Notes: a model not told the origin generated them from the letters alone. Counted from the stretch's first letter, positions 31,789-41,129 are shown. The stretch: 64,000 nt of DNA from Variovorax sp. OAS795 (GCF_040546685.1 NZ_JBEPOH010000001.1:3100001-3164000); one strand, 5' to 3'. Made by a program: numbers and translations.

Positions 31789-31983
31789 TCAGGCCGCCCG
31801 TTCGTTGACACTCAGGGCATGCGACAAAACCTGCTGAGCCTCCCGCATCACCAGATCGCGCAACAGCGTCGAGAGCTGTTCGCCCTGGTAGTTCGCCAAC
31901 GCCTGGACGAGCCCGTGCTCGTAGTCGTCGAGGCGCAAGGTGAGGCGGTTGTCGCGGATGCGCTTGGGGTCGGGATAGGTCAT
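31789..31983 (-). CDS. Ribbon-helix-helix type small protein
   Basis: 64 residues; NRLTLRLDDYEHGLVQALANYQGEQLSTLLRDLV fits a short strand and two helices as in CopG/Arc-like repressors. It sits in the immunity region. Start ATG at 31981-31983. Confidence 0.6.
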   Translation of the reverse strand: MTYPDPKRIRDNRLTLRLDDYEHGLVQALANYQGEQLSTLLRDLVMREAQQVLSHALSVNERAA

Positions 31984-32012
31984 GGTCTTGCCTGAAGAGC
32001 GAAGGTGACGGA

Positions 32013-32216
32013 TCACGCAGCGAGAGGTTGCTTCTTGCGCTCGCAATCCGCGAGGCCCCGCAAAAGGGCCAGCCGAGCGACCGACGCCAGGGAACGTTGC
32101 TCCCGCTTCGCGACGGCTCTGACCTTCTCGAGTTCATACGGCAGGAGACGAAGCGCGATCGGCTTGTTGCTCACGGCGCCGTTCGGCGTGCGCGTTGCTT
32201 TAGGGGCTGTTTTCAT
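32013..32216 (-). CDS. Ribbon-helix-helix type small protein
   Basis: 67 residues; a basic N-terminal tail, then KPIALRLLPYELEKVRAV and SLASVARLALLRGL, the CopG-like pattern. Start ATG at 32214-32216, divergent from the XRE gene at 32306, so it likely takes the Cox or Cro-type place in the lysis-lysogeny switch. Confidence 0.6.
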   Translation of the reverse strand: MKTAPKATRTPNGAVSNKPIALRLLPYELEKVRAVAKREQRSLASVARLALLRGLADCERKKQPLAA

Positions 32217-32266
32217 GGACGGTATGCTTGTGAAACAAGAAATTGCACAGTCGGGGAGCATTCTGG

Positions 32267-32280
32267 TGGTCGTTAGACCA
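32267..32280. promoter_or_regulatory. Putative operator in the immunity region
   Basis: TGGTC-GTTA-GACCA is a 5-bp dyad between divergent regulators. A related half, TGGTGGTC, occurs just left of it and again at about 32296-32303. Confidence 0.4.
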
Positions 32281-32305
32281 CAAGTCAACATATTTTGGTG
32301 GTCAA

Positions 32306-32626
32306 TTGACTAATTTGAGGGATCGGCTACGCGAAGAGCGCAAGCGCCTCGGGCTCAACCAGACGGCATTGGGAACGGCTGGCGGCGTGTCGAAGGACGC
32401 ACAGCTCAACTATGAAAACGGCAGCCGCAACCCGGACGCGACCTATCTCTCCGCCATAGCTGGGATCGGGGTGGACGTCCAGTTTCTGCTCACCGGAGTG
32501 CGTCGTATGGAAGCGCCACAGAGCGTCGATGAGCTGCAGCTGCTCGCTGACTACAAGCAGCTCGGTGCAGAAGATCAGCTAGCTATTCGGCGCGTTGTTG
32601 CGTCGCTGGCGAAGAGGAACGTGTAG
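32306..32626 (+). CDS. XRE-family repressor (candidate phage repressor)
   Basis: 106 residues; TTG start chosen because it begins the helix-turn-helix directly (LRDRLREERKRLGLNQTALGTAGGVSKDAQLNYENGSRN is residues 4-42 region). The helix-turn-helix resembles Cro/C1; the C-terminal helix bundle (QLLADYKQLGAEDQLAIRRVV) recurs in the next XRE gene. Likely the C-type immunity repressor. Confidence 0.75.
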   Translation: MTNLRDRLREERKRLGLNQTALGTAGGVSKDAQLNYENGSRNPDATYLSAIAGIGVDVQFLLTGVRRMEAPQSVDELQLLADYKQLGAEDQLAIRRVVASLAKRNV

Positions 32627-32771
32627 GCGGGAGGTCAAACCGAATTGTGTTCCCGCACACACGAGGGTGTGTTCTAACTAGAAAAAGGGAAGGTCAAAGG
32701 CGGCTGTCGCGTTATCGGAAGTTCGGTGCTGCGCAAGTGCACACCGGCGTGACGGTCCAATTTGAATAGTC

Positions 32772-33107
32772 ATGAGTAAAGAAATACGTGCAAGCGTGAG
32801 CGCACGCCTAAAAAAGGAACGGGAAAGGCTCGGGTGGTCACAAGCCGCACTCGCGGATGCGGCGAGCGCTGCTCGAAGGACAGTAGGTGCGTGGGAAAGT
32901 GGCGCTACGGTTCCAGGCGCTGATGCGCTGGCACTGCTGGCGCAGCATGGCTTCGATGCTCTCTACATCGTTACCGGTCAGCGAACGCCCTCCACGTTCG
33001 CATCGCTTACGCCTGAGCAGGCGATGTTGATCGACGACTACAAGCGAGCCGACCAGAACGGGCAGGCTGCCGCGCGACGCGTACTTTCATCGCTCGCGAA
33101 AGGGTAG
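32772..33107 (+). CDS. Second XRE-family regulator
   Basis: 111 residues, related to the previous gene in plan: helix-turn-helix in ARLKKERERLGWSQAALADAA and RTVGAWESG, then a similar tail (MLIDDYKRADQNGQAAARRVLSSLAKG). It sits 145 bases downstream of the first and upstream of the OLD-like gene. It may be a duplicated repressor or the regulator of the cargo genes. Confidence 0.75.
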   Translation: MSKEIRASVSARLKKERERLGWSQAALADAASAARRTVGAWESGATVPGADALALLAQHGFDALYIVTGQRTPSTFASLTPEQAMLIDDYKRADQNGQAAARRVLSSLAKG

Positions 33108-33210
33108 GCAAGATCTAAAGGCGCTTCACGAACAAAGGTCGAGCGAAACACGTGCGGTTCGGGTCGGCTTCAGGGCGTCGCCACAGAATACTTATAGGGA
33201 GAAGAGGGAG

Positions 33211-34983
33211 ATGGCTGCATCGACGTACTTGAGCGGAATCGCTCTAGCAAACTATCGCGGCGTTGGCGACGAAGTTGCCTATGTCGGGCCCTTTCAGCGG
33301 TTCAACTTTTTTGTCGGTCCCAACAATGTTGGCAAGTCGACAATGTTGAACTACATCGCGCGCCACCTTCGGCCATTGGTCACAGACCCCTTGCTCGATA
33401 AAAAGGGGACCATCGCTCTGGGACCGCTCGACAAGAACATCTCGAATCCAGAAGGTACCGTAATTCTGGGCATCGGAGTGCCGCTAGCTAGTGGCAACGC
33501 AACAATCGACGCGCTGCTGCCGGAGCGAAGCCCCTATGCAAAGCTCGCCCGGGACTTTCTCGCCACATATCAGCGTGACGGAATGCTCTGGTTCACGCGC
33601 TCTAACGAGCGAAACAGAATTCTCGAACCGATCAAAGCCACGTTCAAGTTGACTGAGTTTCTGAGGGCACACGATTCGCGCCTGGTGAGCGAGTTGTGGA
33701 GCCAGCTGACGAATCAACGAGGTGGGGGGCAGGAGACGTGGGTTCGCGAAATTGCAAATCGTATTTTCTCCACCATCCCGGTAAGCCTCCCTGAAATTGC
33801 GTTGATCCCTGCTATCCGCGAAGTATCGGCAAAAGGCGAAGTCTTTGCCGACTGGTCTGGACGAGGATTGATAGAGGAGCTTGCGCGGCACCAAGACCCT
33901 GACTACAACGAGCAGCACAAACGCGTCAAGTTCAACGACATCAACGCCTTCCTGAAGGCCGTGACTGACAATGCATCAGCCGAGATACGAGTTCCGCACG
34001 ATAGAGAGCACATTATTGTTCACATGGACGGGAAGCAGCTCCCACTGAGCGCTCTAGGAACCGGGATTCACGAAGTGATCATGCTTGCAGCATCGTGTAC
34101 GCTGCTGCAACAACAGATCATCTGTATCGAAGAACCTGAGATTCACCTTCACCCGCTTTTGCAGCGCCGGCTTGTGAAATATTTGGGCGAGCACACGACC
34201 AATCAGTACTTCGTTGCCACACATTCGGCGAGCGTCATCGATGCCATCGACGCCGCAGTTTTTCATGTGTCCAATCGGGAAGGTAACACGTCGATCGAAT
34301 CTGCAGTGACGTCCTCTAGCAGATTTCAAGTATGCAAAGACTTGGGCTACCGAGCTTCGGATTTGCTCCAGGCAAACGCAATCGTTTGGGTGGAAGGGCC
34401 ATCCGATCGAATCTACATCAAGCATTGGATCGGGGCGCTTGCACCAGATCTGCAAGAAGGCATCGACTTCTCCGTGATGTTCTACGGCGGGCGGCTGCTA
34501 AGCCACTTGAGCGCGAATGACGAAGAGGGAGAGAAAGATGTCGAAGCCCTGATCGCGGTGCGCCGGCTGAACCGGAACCTCTATGTTGTCCTTGACAGTG
34601 ACAAGGCTCACGTCGACGCATCGGTGAATGCTACGAAGCTACGCATTCTGTCTGAACTCGATGACGGCCGCAGCAGAGGCTGGTTGACTGAAGGCAGGGA
34701 GATCGAGAACTACGTACCGAAGGAGTTGATGACCGCAGCACTCCAACGAGTCTATGGTGATCGTTTCGCAAGCCGTTTAAAGACGGGCCAGTTTGACCAC
34801 GTCCTTCCGTTTAAACGAGCTGACGGGACGAAGCTCGATAGGGTGGACAAAGTCGCGGTGGCATCCGCAGTTTGCTTCGAACCTGCGGACCTCAACGTTT
34901 TGGACCTTCGCATTCGTATTAACGAACTCGTTACCCTGATTCGTGAGGCGGGTCACGGTCCATCATTCAGTCGCAGCGATTAA
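33211..34983 (+). CDS. OLD-family ATP-dependent endonuclease (AAA ATPase plus TOPRIM)
   Basis: 590 residues. ABC-type ATPase: Walker A GPNNVGKST (36-44), signature LSALGTGIHEV (about 279-289), Walker B with E307-E308 (IICIEEPE) and the D-loop/H region FVATHSA. TOPRIM nuclease: E395 (VWVEGPSDR) and D462-x-D464 (VVLDSDK). P2 Old, with the same architecture, kills recBC cells and blocks lambda. Lower GC than neighbours suggests separate acquisition. It forms a plus-strand cargo cluster with the protease gene 74 bases downstream. Confidence 0.88.
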   Translation: MAASTYLSGIALANYRGVGDEVAYVGPFQRFNFFVGPNNVGKSTMLNYIARHLRPLVTDPLLDKKGTIALGPLDKNISNPEGTVILGIGVPLASGNATIDALLPERSPYAKLARDFLATYQRDGMLWFTRSNERNRILEPIKATFKLTEFLRAHDSRLVSELWSQLTNQRGGGQETWVREIANRIFSTIPVSLPEIALIPAIREVSAKGEVFADWSGRGLIEELARHQDPDYNEQHKRVKFNDINAFLKAVTDNASAEIRVPHDREHIIVHMDGKQLPLSALGTGIHEVIMLAASCTLLQQQIICIEEPEIHLHPLLQRRLVKYLGEHTTNQYFVATHSASVIDAIDAAVFHVSNREGNTSIESAVTSSSRFQVCKDLGYRASDLLQANAIVWVEGPSDRIYIKHWIGALAPDLQEGIDFSVMFYGGRLLSHLSANDEEGEKDVEALIAVRRLNRNLYVVLDSDKAHVDASVNATKLRILSELDDGRSRGWLTEGREIENYVPKELMTAALQRVYGDRFASRLKTGQFDHVLPFKRADGTKLDRVDKVAVASAVCFEPADLNVLDLRIRINELVTLIREAGHGPSFSRSD

Positions 34984-35057
34984 CTGCAGCATGTGCCCTA
35001 GAAACCTTCAGCATTGCGCTGCCAGATGGCTGCAGCTAACTGCTCACGCCCGGCTCG

Positions 35058-35990
35058 ATGCATGCCCCGTCTATGAACACGTACATCCACCCTATTACTC
35101 AGCTTGTGCATAGCACGGTCCGCATCGTCTGCAGCAACGCTGCGAATGAAATGTCTTTTGGTTCAGGGTACATCTGCGCCTTTAACCGCAAGGACGACGC
35201 GGGGATTCCCTGCATCGTTACTAACAAGCATGTGGTGCGTGGGGCAGTGACCGGAGTATTTCATCTCACGAGACGCAACGCTAACGGAACACCCGATCTA
35301 GAAAATCACGAAGCTGTGACCGTAAGAAATATTGGGCAATACTGCATACCTCATCCTGATCCACGGATCGATCTGGTCGCCGTTCCCATCGGCGCTATTT
35401 TGAACAGCGCGCAGAAAGACGATAAAAACTATCATATTGTGCAGATCAGCATGGAGACTTTGGCCACTCCTGAATTGCTCGATTCACTTCCACACATGGA
35501 AGAGATTGTCATGATCGGGTATCCGAACGGGCTATGGGATGAGCGCCATAATCTTCCAATCATCCGGAAGGGAATAACAGCTACACATCCCAAGCTGCGA
35601 CTCAACGGAAAGCCGGAGTTCCTGATAGATGCAGCGTGCTTCCCCGGGTCGTCCGGATCTCCGGTTTTTCTCGCGAACATCGGGAGCTATGTCGATTCGA
35701 ATGGCGCCTTGTGCGCGGGCAGCAGAGTGGCTTTGCTCGGGACTTTATACGCCGGACCTCAACACACCACCAAAGGGGAGATAGTCGTGGTGGACGTCCC
35801 CACGGACACCAAGTCGATCGCGGTCGGCACGATCCCGAACAATCTAGGCTATGTTATTCAGGCGAGCGAACTCCGAACGCTTGAAGAAGAGGTCATCAGA
35901 ACGCTCGTGACCAGCCGGGTAGCGAGGAATTCGCCGTGCCCGTGCCAGAGCGGTAAACGATTTAAAGAATGCTGCGGCGTTCTTTCGTAG
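35058..35990 (+). CDS. Trypsin-like serine protease with C-terminal SEC-C zinc motif
   Basis: 310 residues, no signal peptide, so probably cytoplasmic. The triad is H58 (VTNKHVV), D105 (RIDLVAV) and S199 (FPGSSGSPVF). The last 20 residues hold a SEC-C zinc motif, SPCPCQSGKRFKECC (C294, C296, C305, C306), the module that links SecA and many accessory proteins to partners. The pairing of such a protease with an OLD-like nuclease in a prophage suggests a defence module in which the protease acts as effector or switch. An alternative start is ATG 35073. Confidence 0.82.
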   Translation: MHAPSMNTYIHPITQLVHSTVRIVCSNAANEMSFGSGYICAFNRKDDAGIPCIVTNKHVVRGAVTGVFHLTRRNANGTPDLENHEAVTVRNIGQYCIPHPDPRIDLVAVPIGAILNSAQKDDKNYHIVQISMETLATPELLDSLPHMEEIVMIGYPNGLWDERHNLPIIRKGITATHPKLRLNGKPEFLIDAACFPGSSGSPVFLANIGSYVDSNGALCAGSRVALLGTLYAGPQHTTKGEIVVVDVPTDTKSIAVGTIPNNLGYVIQASELRTLEEEVIRTLVTSRVARNSPCPCQSGKRFKECCGVLS

Positions 35991-36096
35991 ATCTGCAAAC
36001 TCAGTCGATGCCAGACCGCGAGCGCTTCGCTAGGCGGAGACGTAGTGCAGATCGCCCTCATGGGTCTGGTCGACGTGCGCGCCATCGTCCAGTCGC

Positions 36097-36125
36097 TTGC
36101 ACTAGTCCCAATTTGGGACTATACT
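36097..36125 (+). promoter_or_regulatory. Promoter and operator of higBA
   Basis: TTGCAC (36097-36102) and TATACT (36120-36125) are 17 bases apart, a good sigma-70 promoter. The spacer holds the 19-bp perfect palindrome TAGTCCCAATTTGGGACTA (36103-36121), the expected site of the toxin-antitoxin autorepressor. Confidence 0.75.
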
Positions 36126-36133
36126 CACTTCCA

Positions 36134-36445
36134 ATGCACGTAGTCGCAAATTCCAACCTGATCGCCTTCTACCAGGACCCGAGCTACCGTGATGCCGAAC
36201 CCGGTCTGAAGGCATGGTACGAAGAGGCGAAGAATGCGAAGTGGACGACCCCAGCCGTGGTGAAGGCCCAGTACGCCAACGCCAGCATCATTGCGAACAA
36301 CCGCGTGGTCTTCAACATCAAGGGCAACGACTACCGCCTGATCGTCGCCATCGCCTACAAGATGCAGTACGTGTTCATCAAGTTCGTCGGCACGCACGCT
36401 CAATACGATGCGATCGATGCCGCAACCGTTGACCAGTTCAGGTAA
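36134..36445 (+). CDS. higB: HigB-type mRNA interferase toxin
   Basis: 103 residues with the HigB pattern AEPGLKAWYEEAKNAKW near the start, then VFNIKGNDYRLIVAIAY and YVFIKFVGTHAQYD. It cleaves mRNA at the ribosome when free. Toxin before antitoxin is the normal hig order. The start lies 9 bases after the -10 box, so the leader is very short. Confidence 0.88.
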   Translation: MHVVANSNLIAFYQDPSYRDAEPGLKAWYEEAKNAKWTTPAVVKAQYANASIIANNRVVFNIKGNDYRLIVAIAYKMQYVFIKFVGTHAQYDAIDAATVDQFR

Positions 36446-36457
36446 AGGAGCCCGACC

Positions 36458-36841
36458 ATGGAAGTCAAAGCCATCCGCACCGATGCCGACTACCGCGCGG
36501 CGCTGCGCGAAGTGTCCGCACTGATCGACCTCGACCCCGATCGCGAGTCGCCGGAGGGCGAGCGCCTCGAGGTGATCGGCACGCTGGTGCAGGCCTACGA
36601 AGCCGAGCATCACCCCATCGACCCGCCGGACCCCATCGAGGCGATCCGTTTTCGCATGGAACAGTCGGGCATGGCGGTGCGCGACCTGGTGCCCTACATC
36701 GGGCCGTTGAACCGCGTCTACGAAGTGCTCGCGCGCAAGCGCCCGCTGACACTGCACATGATCCGCCGCTTGAACAAGGGCATGGGCATTCCCGCCGACG
36801 TGTTGATCGGCCAGGAGCAGGACGAGGCCTTGGCGGCTTGA
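36458..36841 (+). CDS. higA: HigA-type antitoxin
   Basis: 127 residues; AEHHPIDPPDPIEAIRFRMEQ marks the HigA group, followed by a helix-turn-helix (VRDLVPYIGPLNRVYEVLARKRPLTLHMIRRL). It binds HigB and the palindromic operator. 12 bases separate it from higB. It ends 25 bases before the convergent end of gene D. Confidence 0.88.
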   Translation: MEVKAIRTDADYRAALREVSALIDLDPDRESPEGERLEVIGTLVQAYEAEHHPIDPPDPIEAIRFRMEQSGMAVRDLVPYIGPLNRVYEVLARKRPLTLHMIRRLNKGMGIPADVLIGQEQDEALAA

Positions 36842-36866
36842 TGGAGTTCGTCACTTCGGCGTGCTC

Positions 36867-37925
36867 TCAGTCCGCTGTGCCGGCACTGCTTGCGTCGGCT
36901 TCCTTCGCCCCGGCCACCTCGAGCTCGACCTTGGTCGTGTAGCCCCCATCCCCGAAGGTATGGCACGCCTTGATCGCCAGCCACTCGATCTCGTCGATCT
37001 GCGGCTTGAACCCGCGCACCCGCACAGGCGTCTGCGGCCCAAGCAGCGGCTGCCCCAGCCCGAGCGCCAACTCGAACGTCGCCGCTCCGCGCTGCACGCG
37101 CCGCCACTCGGCCTCCGCCGCGGCGCGCGCATCGGCCTCCGACGCATGCCCTTCCTTCAGCCGCTTGGCGTTGCCGCTCTGGCCCACCAGCACGCTGCGC
37201 CGCTTGGCGCCTTTCGAGTCATGCCAGTAGGCCCGCACGCCGTTGTAGGCCTCGCGGTCGCTCGAGTGGTACCGGTGGCTGTCGCCGTCTGCGCGGGTGA
37301 TGGTGATGGTCGGTAGCGCTTCGCCCTTGCTGGTGGTGGTGCCCACAATGGGCAGGAACAGCAGCATGCCTTTCTTGACTGTTGCGACGGCGTCGTAGCG
37401 CTTCGCCAGGCGGGTGACAAAGTTCAGGTCGCTCTCGTGGGTCTGGTCGATGTGCGCGACGTCCTTGCCGGCGAGCTTCGCATCGACGCGTGCCTTCAGG
37501 CTGTTGCGCTGCGCAACTGCCTCGAGGATCGCGCCCAGGGTGGTCCGGTGCCAGCTCTGCTCCTTGCGCTCGCGCAGGTCCTTGCCCAGGTCGGCGCTGC
37601 GCGCGCGGATGGTGACCTGGTCCGGCGCGCCGCTGTGCTCAGCCTCGTTCACCACGAAGGTGCCCTTGTCGACGAGCGGCGAGCCGGCCCAGCCGAAGGC
37701 GAGTGAGAGCGTGACGCCCTTGCTCGGGATCTCCAGCGCGCCGTCGCAGTCGTCCAGCGTCAGGTCCAGCTGGTCGGCCTCGTCGCCGCGGCATTCGGTG
37801 AGCGTGAGGCTGATGAGGCGCGCATCGACGGTGGGCGTGATGTCGCGGTCGCCGAGCGTGATGCGGTAGCTGGGCGTGGGGTAGGGCGGGCTGCCGCCGT
37901 CTGCGGCGCCGGTGGGTTCGGCCAT
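36867..37925 (-). CDS. D: Phage late control protein D (tail hub)
   Basis: 352 residues with the gpD pattern: PSYRITLGDRDITP start, ADQLDLTLDDCDG, and the LysM-like middle (RYDAVATVKKGMLLFLP). In P2 it is a tail-spike hub at the base of the tail tube. It is the last gene of the minus-strand late operon U-T region. Confidence 0.9.
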   Translation of the reverse strand: MAEPTGAADGGSPPYPTPSYRITLGDRDITPTVDARLISLTLTECRGDEADQLDLTLDDCDGALEIPSKGVTLSLAFGWAGSPLVDKGTFVVNEAEHSGAPDQVTIRARSADLGKDLRERKEQSWHRTTLGAILEAVAQRNSLKARVDAKLAGKDVAHIDQTHESDLNFVTRLAKRYDAVATVKKGMLLFLPIVGTTTSKGEALPTITITRADGDSHRYHSSDREAYNGVRAYWHDSKGAKRRSVLVGQSGNAKRLKEGHASEADARAAAEAEWRRVQRGAATFELALGLGQPLLGPQTPVRVRGFKPQIDEIEWLAIKACHTFGDGGYTTKVELEVAGAKEADASSAGTAD

Positions 37926-37927
37926 GT

Positions 37928-38353
37928 TCAGCCTTCGTCCCCGGCCGCATCGTCGTCGCCCACGGTGTCGGTGCGATCGTCGTCGACGCGCGCCAGCTGC
38001 AGGTGGAACTCGATGCGCCGGGCCGTGCCGTCGCGAAAGAACAGCGTGCGGGTCTCGTTGAGCGATTCGATGACGAACTGTCCGTAGACGATGCCGGTGC
38101 CGTCCACCAGCGGCCAGGCCGTGCCGGCGTCGCCCATGGCGCGCAGCTCGGTCAACGAGCCGGTGTCGCCGGCCAGGCCGGGCAGCAGCAGGCCTGAAAG
38201 GTTCATGGTGTCTTCGCCCGGCCCGGTGAACTGCCGCGCCGGCCTCGCGCCCACGCGGCTGTTGGTGGGGTGCCGCCAGCTGGTCTGCCGCTGCAGGTCC
38301 TGGTAGGCCAGCGTGTCCAGGCTGAAAACGAACTGGCCGAACGCCATCATCAT
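37928..38353 (-). CDS. U: Phage tail protein U
   Basis: 141 residues; FGQFVFSLDTLAYQDLQRQTSWRHP is the gpU hallmark, and the later GQFVIESLNETRTLFFRDG is also typical. Tail terminator/baseplate gene in P2 order between T and D. Acidic tail of DDD-rich residues. Confidence 0.9.
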   Translation of the reverse strand: MMMAFGQFVFSLDTLAYQDLQRQTSWRHPTNSRVGARPARQFTGPGEDTMNLSGLLLPGLAGDTGSLTELRAMGDAGTAWPLVDGTGIVYGQFVIESLNETRTLFFRDGTARRIEFHLQLARVDDDRTDTVGDDDAAGDEG

Positions 38354-38366
38354 GGGAGTGGCCCTT

Positions 38367-41051
38367 TCAATCGAGATCCGACAGCGCGGACATCATGGTG
38401 GCGCGCCGGGCCTGCTGGCGGCGGTCCAGCTCGGCGCTGACGGCGCGGGCCAGCGCCTGCGCATCCATGCCGGGCGCGGCCTGGATCGTGATCTGGATGG
38501 AATCGCCCGCGAACGAGACGCTGCGCTGCGCCGCGGCGGCGCTGATGGGCGGGCGGCGGTCGATCATCACGCCGCCGCCATCGCTGCCCGGGCCGCCCGC
38601 GCCGGCCACCATGGGCACCGCGGCGGCTGCTGCGGCCGCCATGGCAAGCGCGGCCTGGCGCACGCGGCCTTGCTGCTCGGTGATGCCTTCGGCGGCGCCG
38701 TTGCTGATCTCGTTGCCCGCGAGCATGAACATGCGGCTGGGGCTGCGGATGCCGAGCTTCTCCTTGAACCAGCCCAGCGATGCATCGGCCGCGCCGGTGA
38801 TCGATTCGCGCACGTGGCCCAGCGCGCCGGTGATGCCGCTGGCCAGGCCCAGCATCATCTGCACGCCGAAGTCGGTGAACTTGGTCGGCAGCTCCAGCCC
38901 GAGGTAGTTCAGCACGCCCGCAAAGGCCGTGTACATGAGGCCCAGCGGCGACCAGTTCAGGATGGCCGCGGAGATGCCGCAGAGCGACGCCTGGAACAGC
39001 GTGGGCAGCTGGCCGAACCATGCCATGGCGCCGTCGAAGCTGGCCTTGATCGCCGTCCAGGCGCTGCTGCACGCGGCGGTGACGGAGGCCCACAGGCCGG
39101 TGAAGAAGGCGCTGATCGGCCCCCAGTATTTGTAGATCAGGAAAGCCGCCACGGCGATGGCCGTGATGATGAGGCCGATGGGCGTCATCAGCAGCGCCCG
39201 ACCCAGTGTCAGGAAGAGGCCGCTCACGAGCCGCAGGCCCGTGGCGAGCGGGCCCGCCAGCATGCCCGCCAGCGGGCCGAGCGGCAAGCCCATCGACGCC
39301 ATCAGGAACTTGAAGATGAACATGGGTCCCAGCACGCCCGCCAGCAGCAGCATGAGCCCGCCCACGGCCGTGTAGAGGCCCGCGACCACGGCCACCACCT
39401 TGACGATGGTTGCGGTGAGCTCCGGGTTGGCCTTGACCCACTCGCGCACCTTGCCGGAGATCTCGCCGATCCAGTTGACCAGCTCCTTCAGCTGCGGCGC
39501 GACGGTGGTGCCGATCTCGGCCAGCACGTTGGTGAAGTTGCCTTGCGCCGCCTCCATCACGTTGGAGAGCGTGCCCAGCTGCTTGTCGACGCGCTGCCGG
39601 AGGTCGGCCTGCGCCTCCATCTTGCCCAGGATCTCGGTGTAGCCCGCCTTGCCCTTGGCCATGAGCGTGTTGATCACCTGCAGCGTCTCGGCGTCGTCGC
39701 CGAACACCTGCTTGATCACGCCGGTGCGCTTCATGTCGTCCTTGATCGAGCCGATTTTCTCGATCTGGTCGAACACCTGCTCTATGCCACCGAACTTGCC
39801 CTTGCCATCGGTGAAATCGAGCGAGAAACCGGCCTTCATGCCTTTCAGCTCGGCGTTGGCCTTGCCGAGCTTCTTGGCGTCGAGCCCGGCCTGGAACACC
39901 TTGCGGATGCCGTTGCCGGCCGACTCGCCGGCCATGCCGGTCTGGTCCATCATCACCAGGAGCGGCGCCAGCGCCTTGCTGCCCTCGAGCCCTTCCTTGC
40001 GGATGAGGCCCAGCACCGGCGACATCTTGGTGAAGCCCTGCAGCATGTTCCCCGAATCCACGCCGAGGTAGTAGGTGCGCTGGATCACGTCCATCAGGCC
40101 CATCATGTCGCCCTCGGTGGTGCGGGTGGCGTCCTGCATCTTGGCGGAGAACTCGGCGGCCTGCGTGACCGGCATGCGCAGCTGCACGCCCAGGTAGGCG
40201 GCCGATTCGCCAAGGCCGCCGAGCACGGTCTTCGCGCTCATGCCCTGGCGGATGAGCATGGTCATCATTTCCTGGAAGTCGGCCGTGGTGCCGGGCAGCC
40301 GGTCGCCCAGGCGCGATGCCAGCTCGGTGATCTTCTTGAAGTCTTCCGGCACCGAACCGTCGCTGCGCATCATCGACGCGCTGAGCTGGGTGGCCGAATC
40401 TTCCTGCGGCGCATAGGCCTCGACGATGGAGCGCAGCGGGCGCGTGAGCGCGCGGCCGGCGCCCATGCCTGCCGCGCCGCCGGCGGCCAGCACGCCGGTG
40501 TACATCGTGGCCTTGGCGTGCTGCGCCTTGAGCTGCGCTGTGCGGCGCAGCTGCTCGCCCTGGCGCTTGAGCGCGGTGGTCTGGGTGTTGATGGACGCCG
40601 AAGTGGACTCGATCTCGCCGCGCAGCCTGCGCTCGTGGGTGCCCAGGTCGCGCGTGCTGATGCCGGCGGCACCGAGCTTGTCGCGCAGCTGCTGGGCGCG
40701 CTGCTGCTGTTGCTGGAACTGCGTGCCCAGCGCGGCGGCTTCCCGGCGCGCGGTATTAAAGTCGCGCGTCAGGGCCTTGGTGGGAGTGCTCGCCTGCGCC
40801 ATCTGCTGCGCGAGCGCACGCACGCGGGCCTGTGCCGCCTGCATGTCGCTCTCGGTGGCCTTGAGGCCGCTGCGCACCTCGCGGAACTGGCCTACCGCCT
40901 TCTGCTGGTCGTTGAGCTCCTTGAGCTTGCTGCGCATGTCCCTGAGCGCACGCGCGGCATCGCCGCTGGCGCCGCGAACCTGGCGCAGTGGACCTGTGGC
41001 CTTGTCGATCGCCTGCAGGATGACCTGCAGCTGCAGGTTACCGGAGGCCAC
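38367..41051 (-). CDS. T: Phage tail tape measure protein T
   Basis: 894 residues. N-terminal coiled-coil (about 20-130, with KLKELNDQQKAVGQFREV-like heptads), a TP901-type tape measure part (about 190-450) and two hydrophobic stretches (about 520-570 and 620-650). It sets the tail length and reaches the host membrane at infection. Confidence 0.92.
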   Translation of the reverse strand: MASGNLQLQVILQAIDKATGPLRQVRGASGDAARALRDMRSKLKELNDQQKAVGQFREVRSGLKATESDMQAAQARVRALAQQMAQASTPTKALTRDFNTARREAAALGTQFQQQQQRAQQLRDKLGAAGISTRDLGTHERRLRGEIESTSASINTQTTALKRQGEQLRRTAQLKAQHAKATMYTGVLAAGGAAGMGAGRALTRPLRSIVEAYAPQEDSATQLSASMMRSDGSVPEDFKKITELASRLGDRLPGTTADFQEMMTMLIRQGMSAKTVLGGLGESAAYLGVQLRMPVTQAAEFSAKMQDATRTTEGDMMGLMDVIQRTYYLGVDSGNMLQGFTKMSPVLGLIRKEGLEGSKALAPLLVMMDQTGMAGESAGNGIRKVFQAGLDAKKLGKANAELKGMKAGFSLDFTDGKGKFGGIEQVFDQIEKIGSIKDDMKRTGVIKQVFGDDAETLQVINTLMAKGKAGYTEILGKMEAQADLRQRVDKQLGTLSNVMEAAQGNFTNVLAEIGTTVAPQLKELVNWIGEISGKVREWVKANPELTATIVKVVAVVAGLYTAVGGLMLLLAGVLGPMFIFKFLMASMGLPLGPLAGMLAGPLATGLRLVSGLFLTLGRALLMTPIGLIITAIAVAAFLIYKYWGPISAFFTGLWASVTAACSSAWTAIKASFDGAMAWFGQLPTLFQASLCGISAAILNWSPLGLMYTAFAGVLNYLGLELPTKFTDFGVQMMLGLASGITGALGHVRESITGAADASLGWFKEKLGIRSPSRMFMLAGNEISNGAAEGITEQQGRVRQAALAMAAAAAAAVPMVAGAGGPGSDGGGVMIDRRPPISAAAAQRSVSFAGDSIQITIQAAPGMDAQALARAVSAELDRRQQARRATMMSALSDLD

Positions 41052-41129
41052 GGGCGCCTCGGCTGCTTGTCAGTTGCCCGCGAGAGGGCGGCGGGGAAGG
41101 GCGGTGGAGAGCACGGTGGCCCATGGTGG

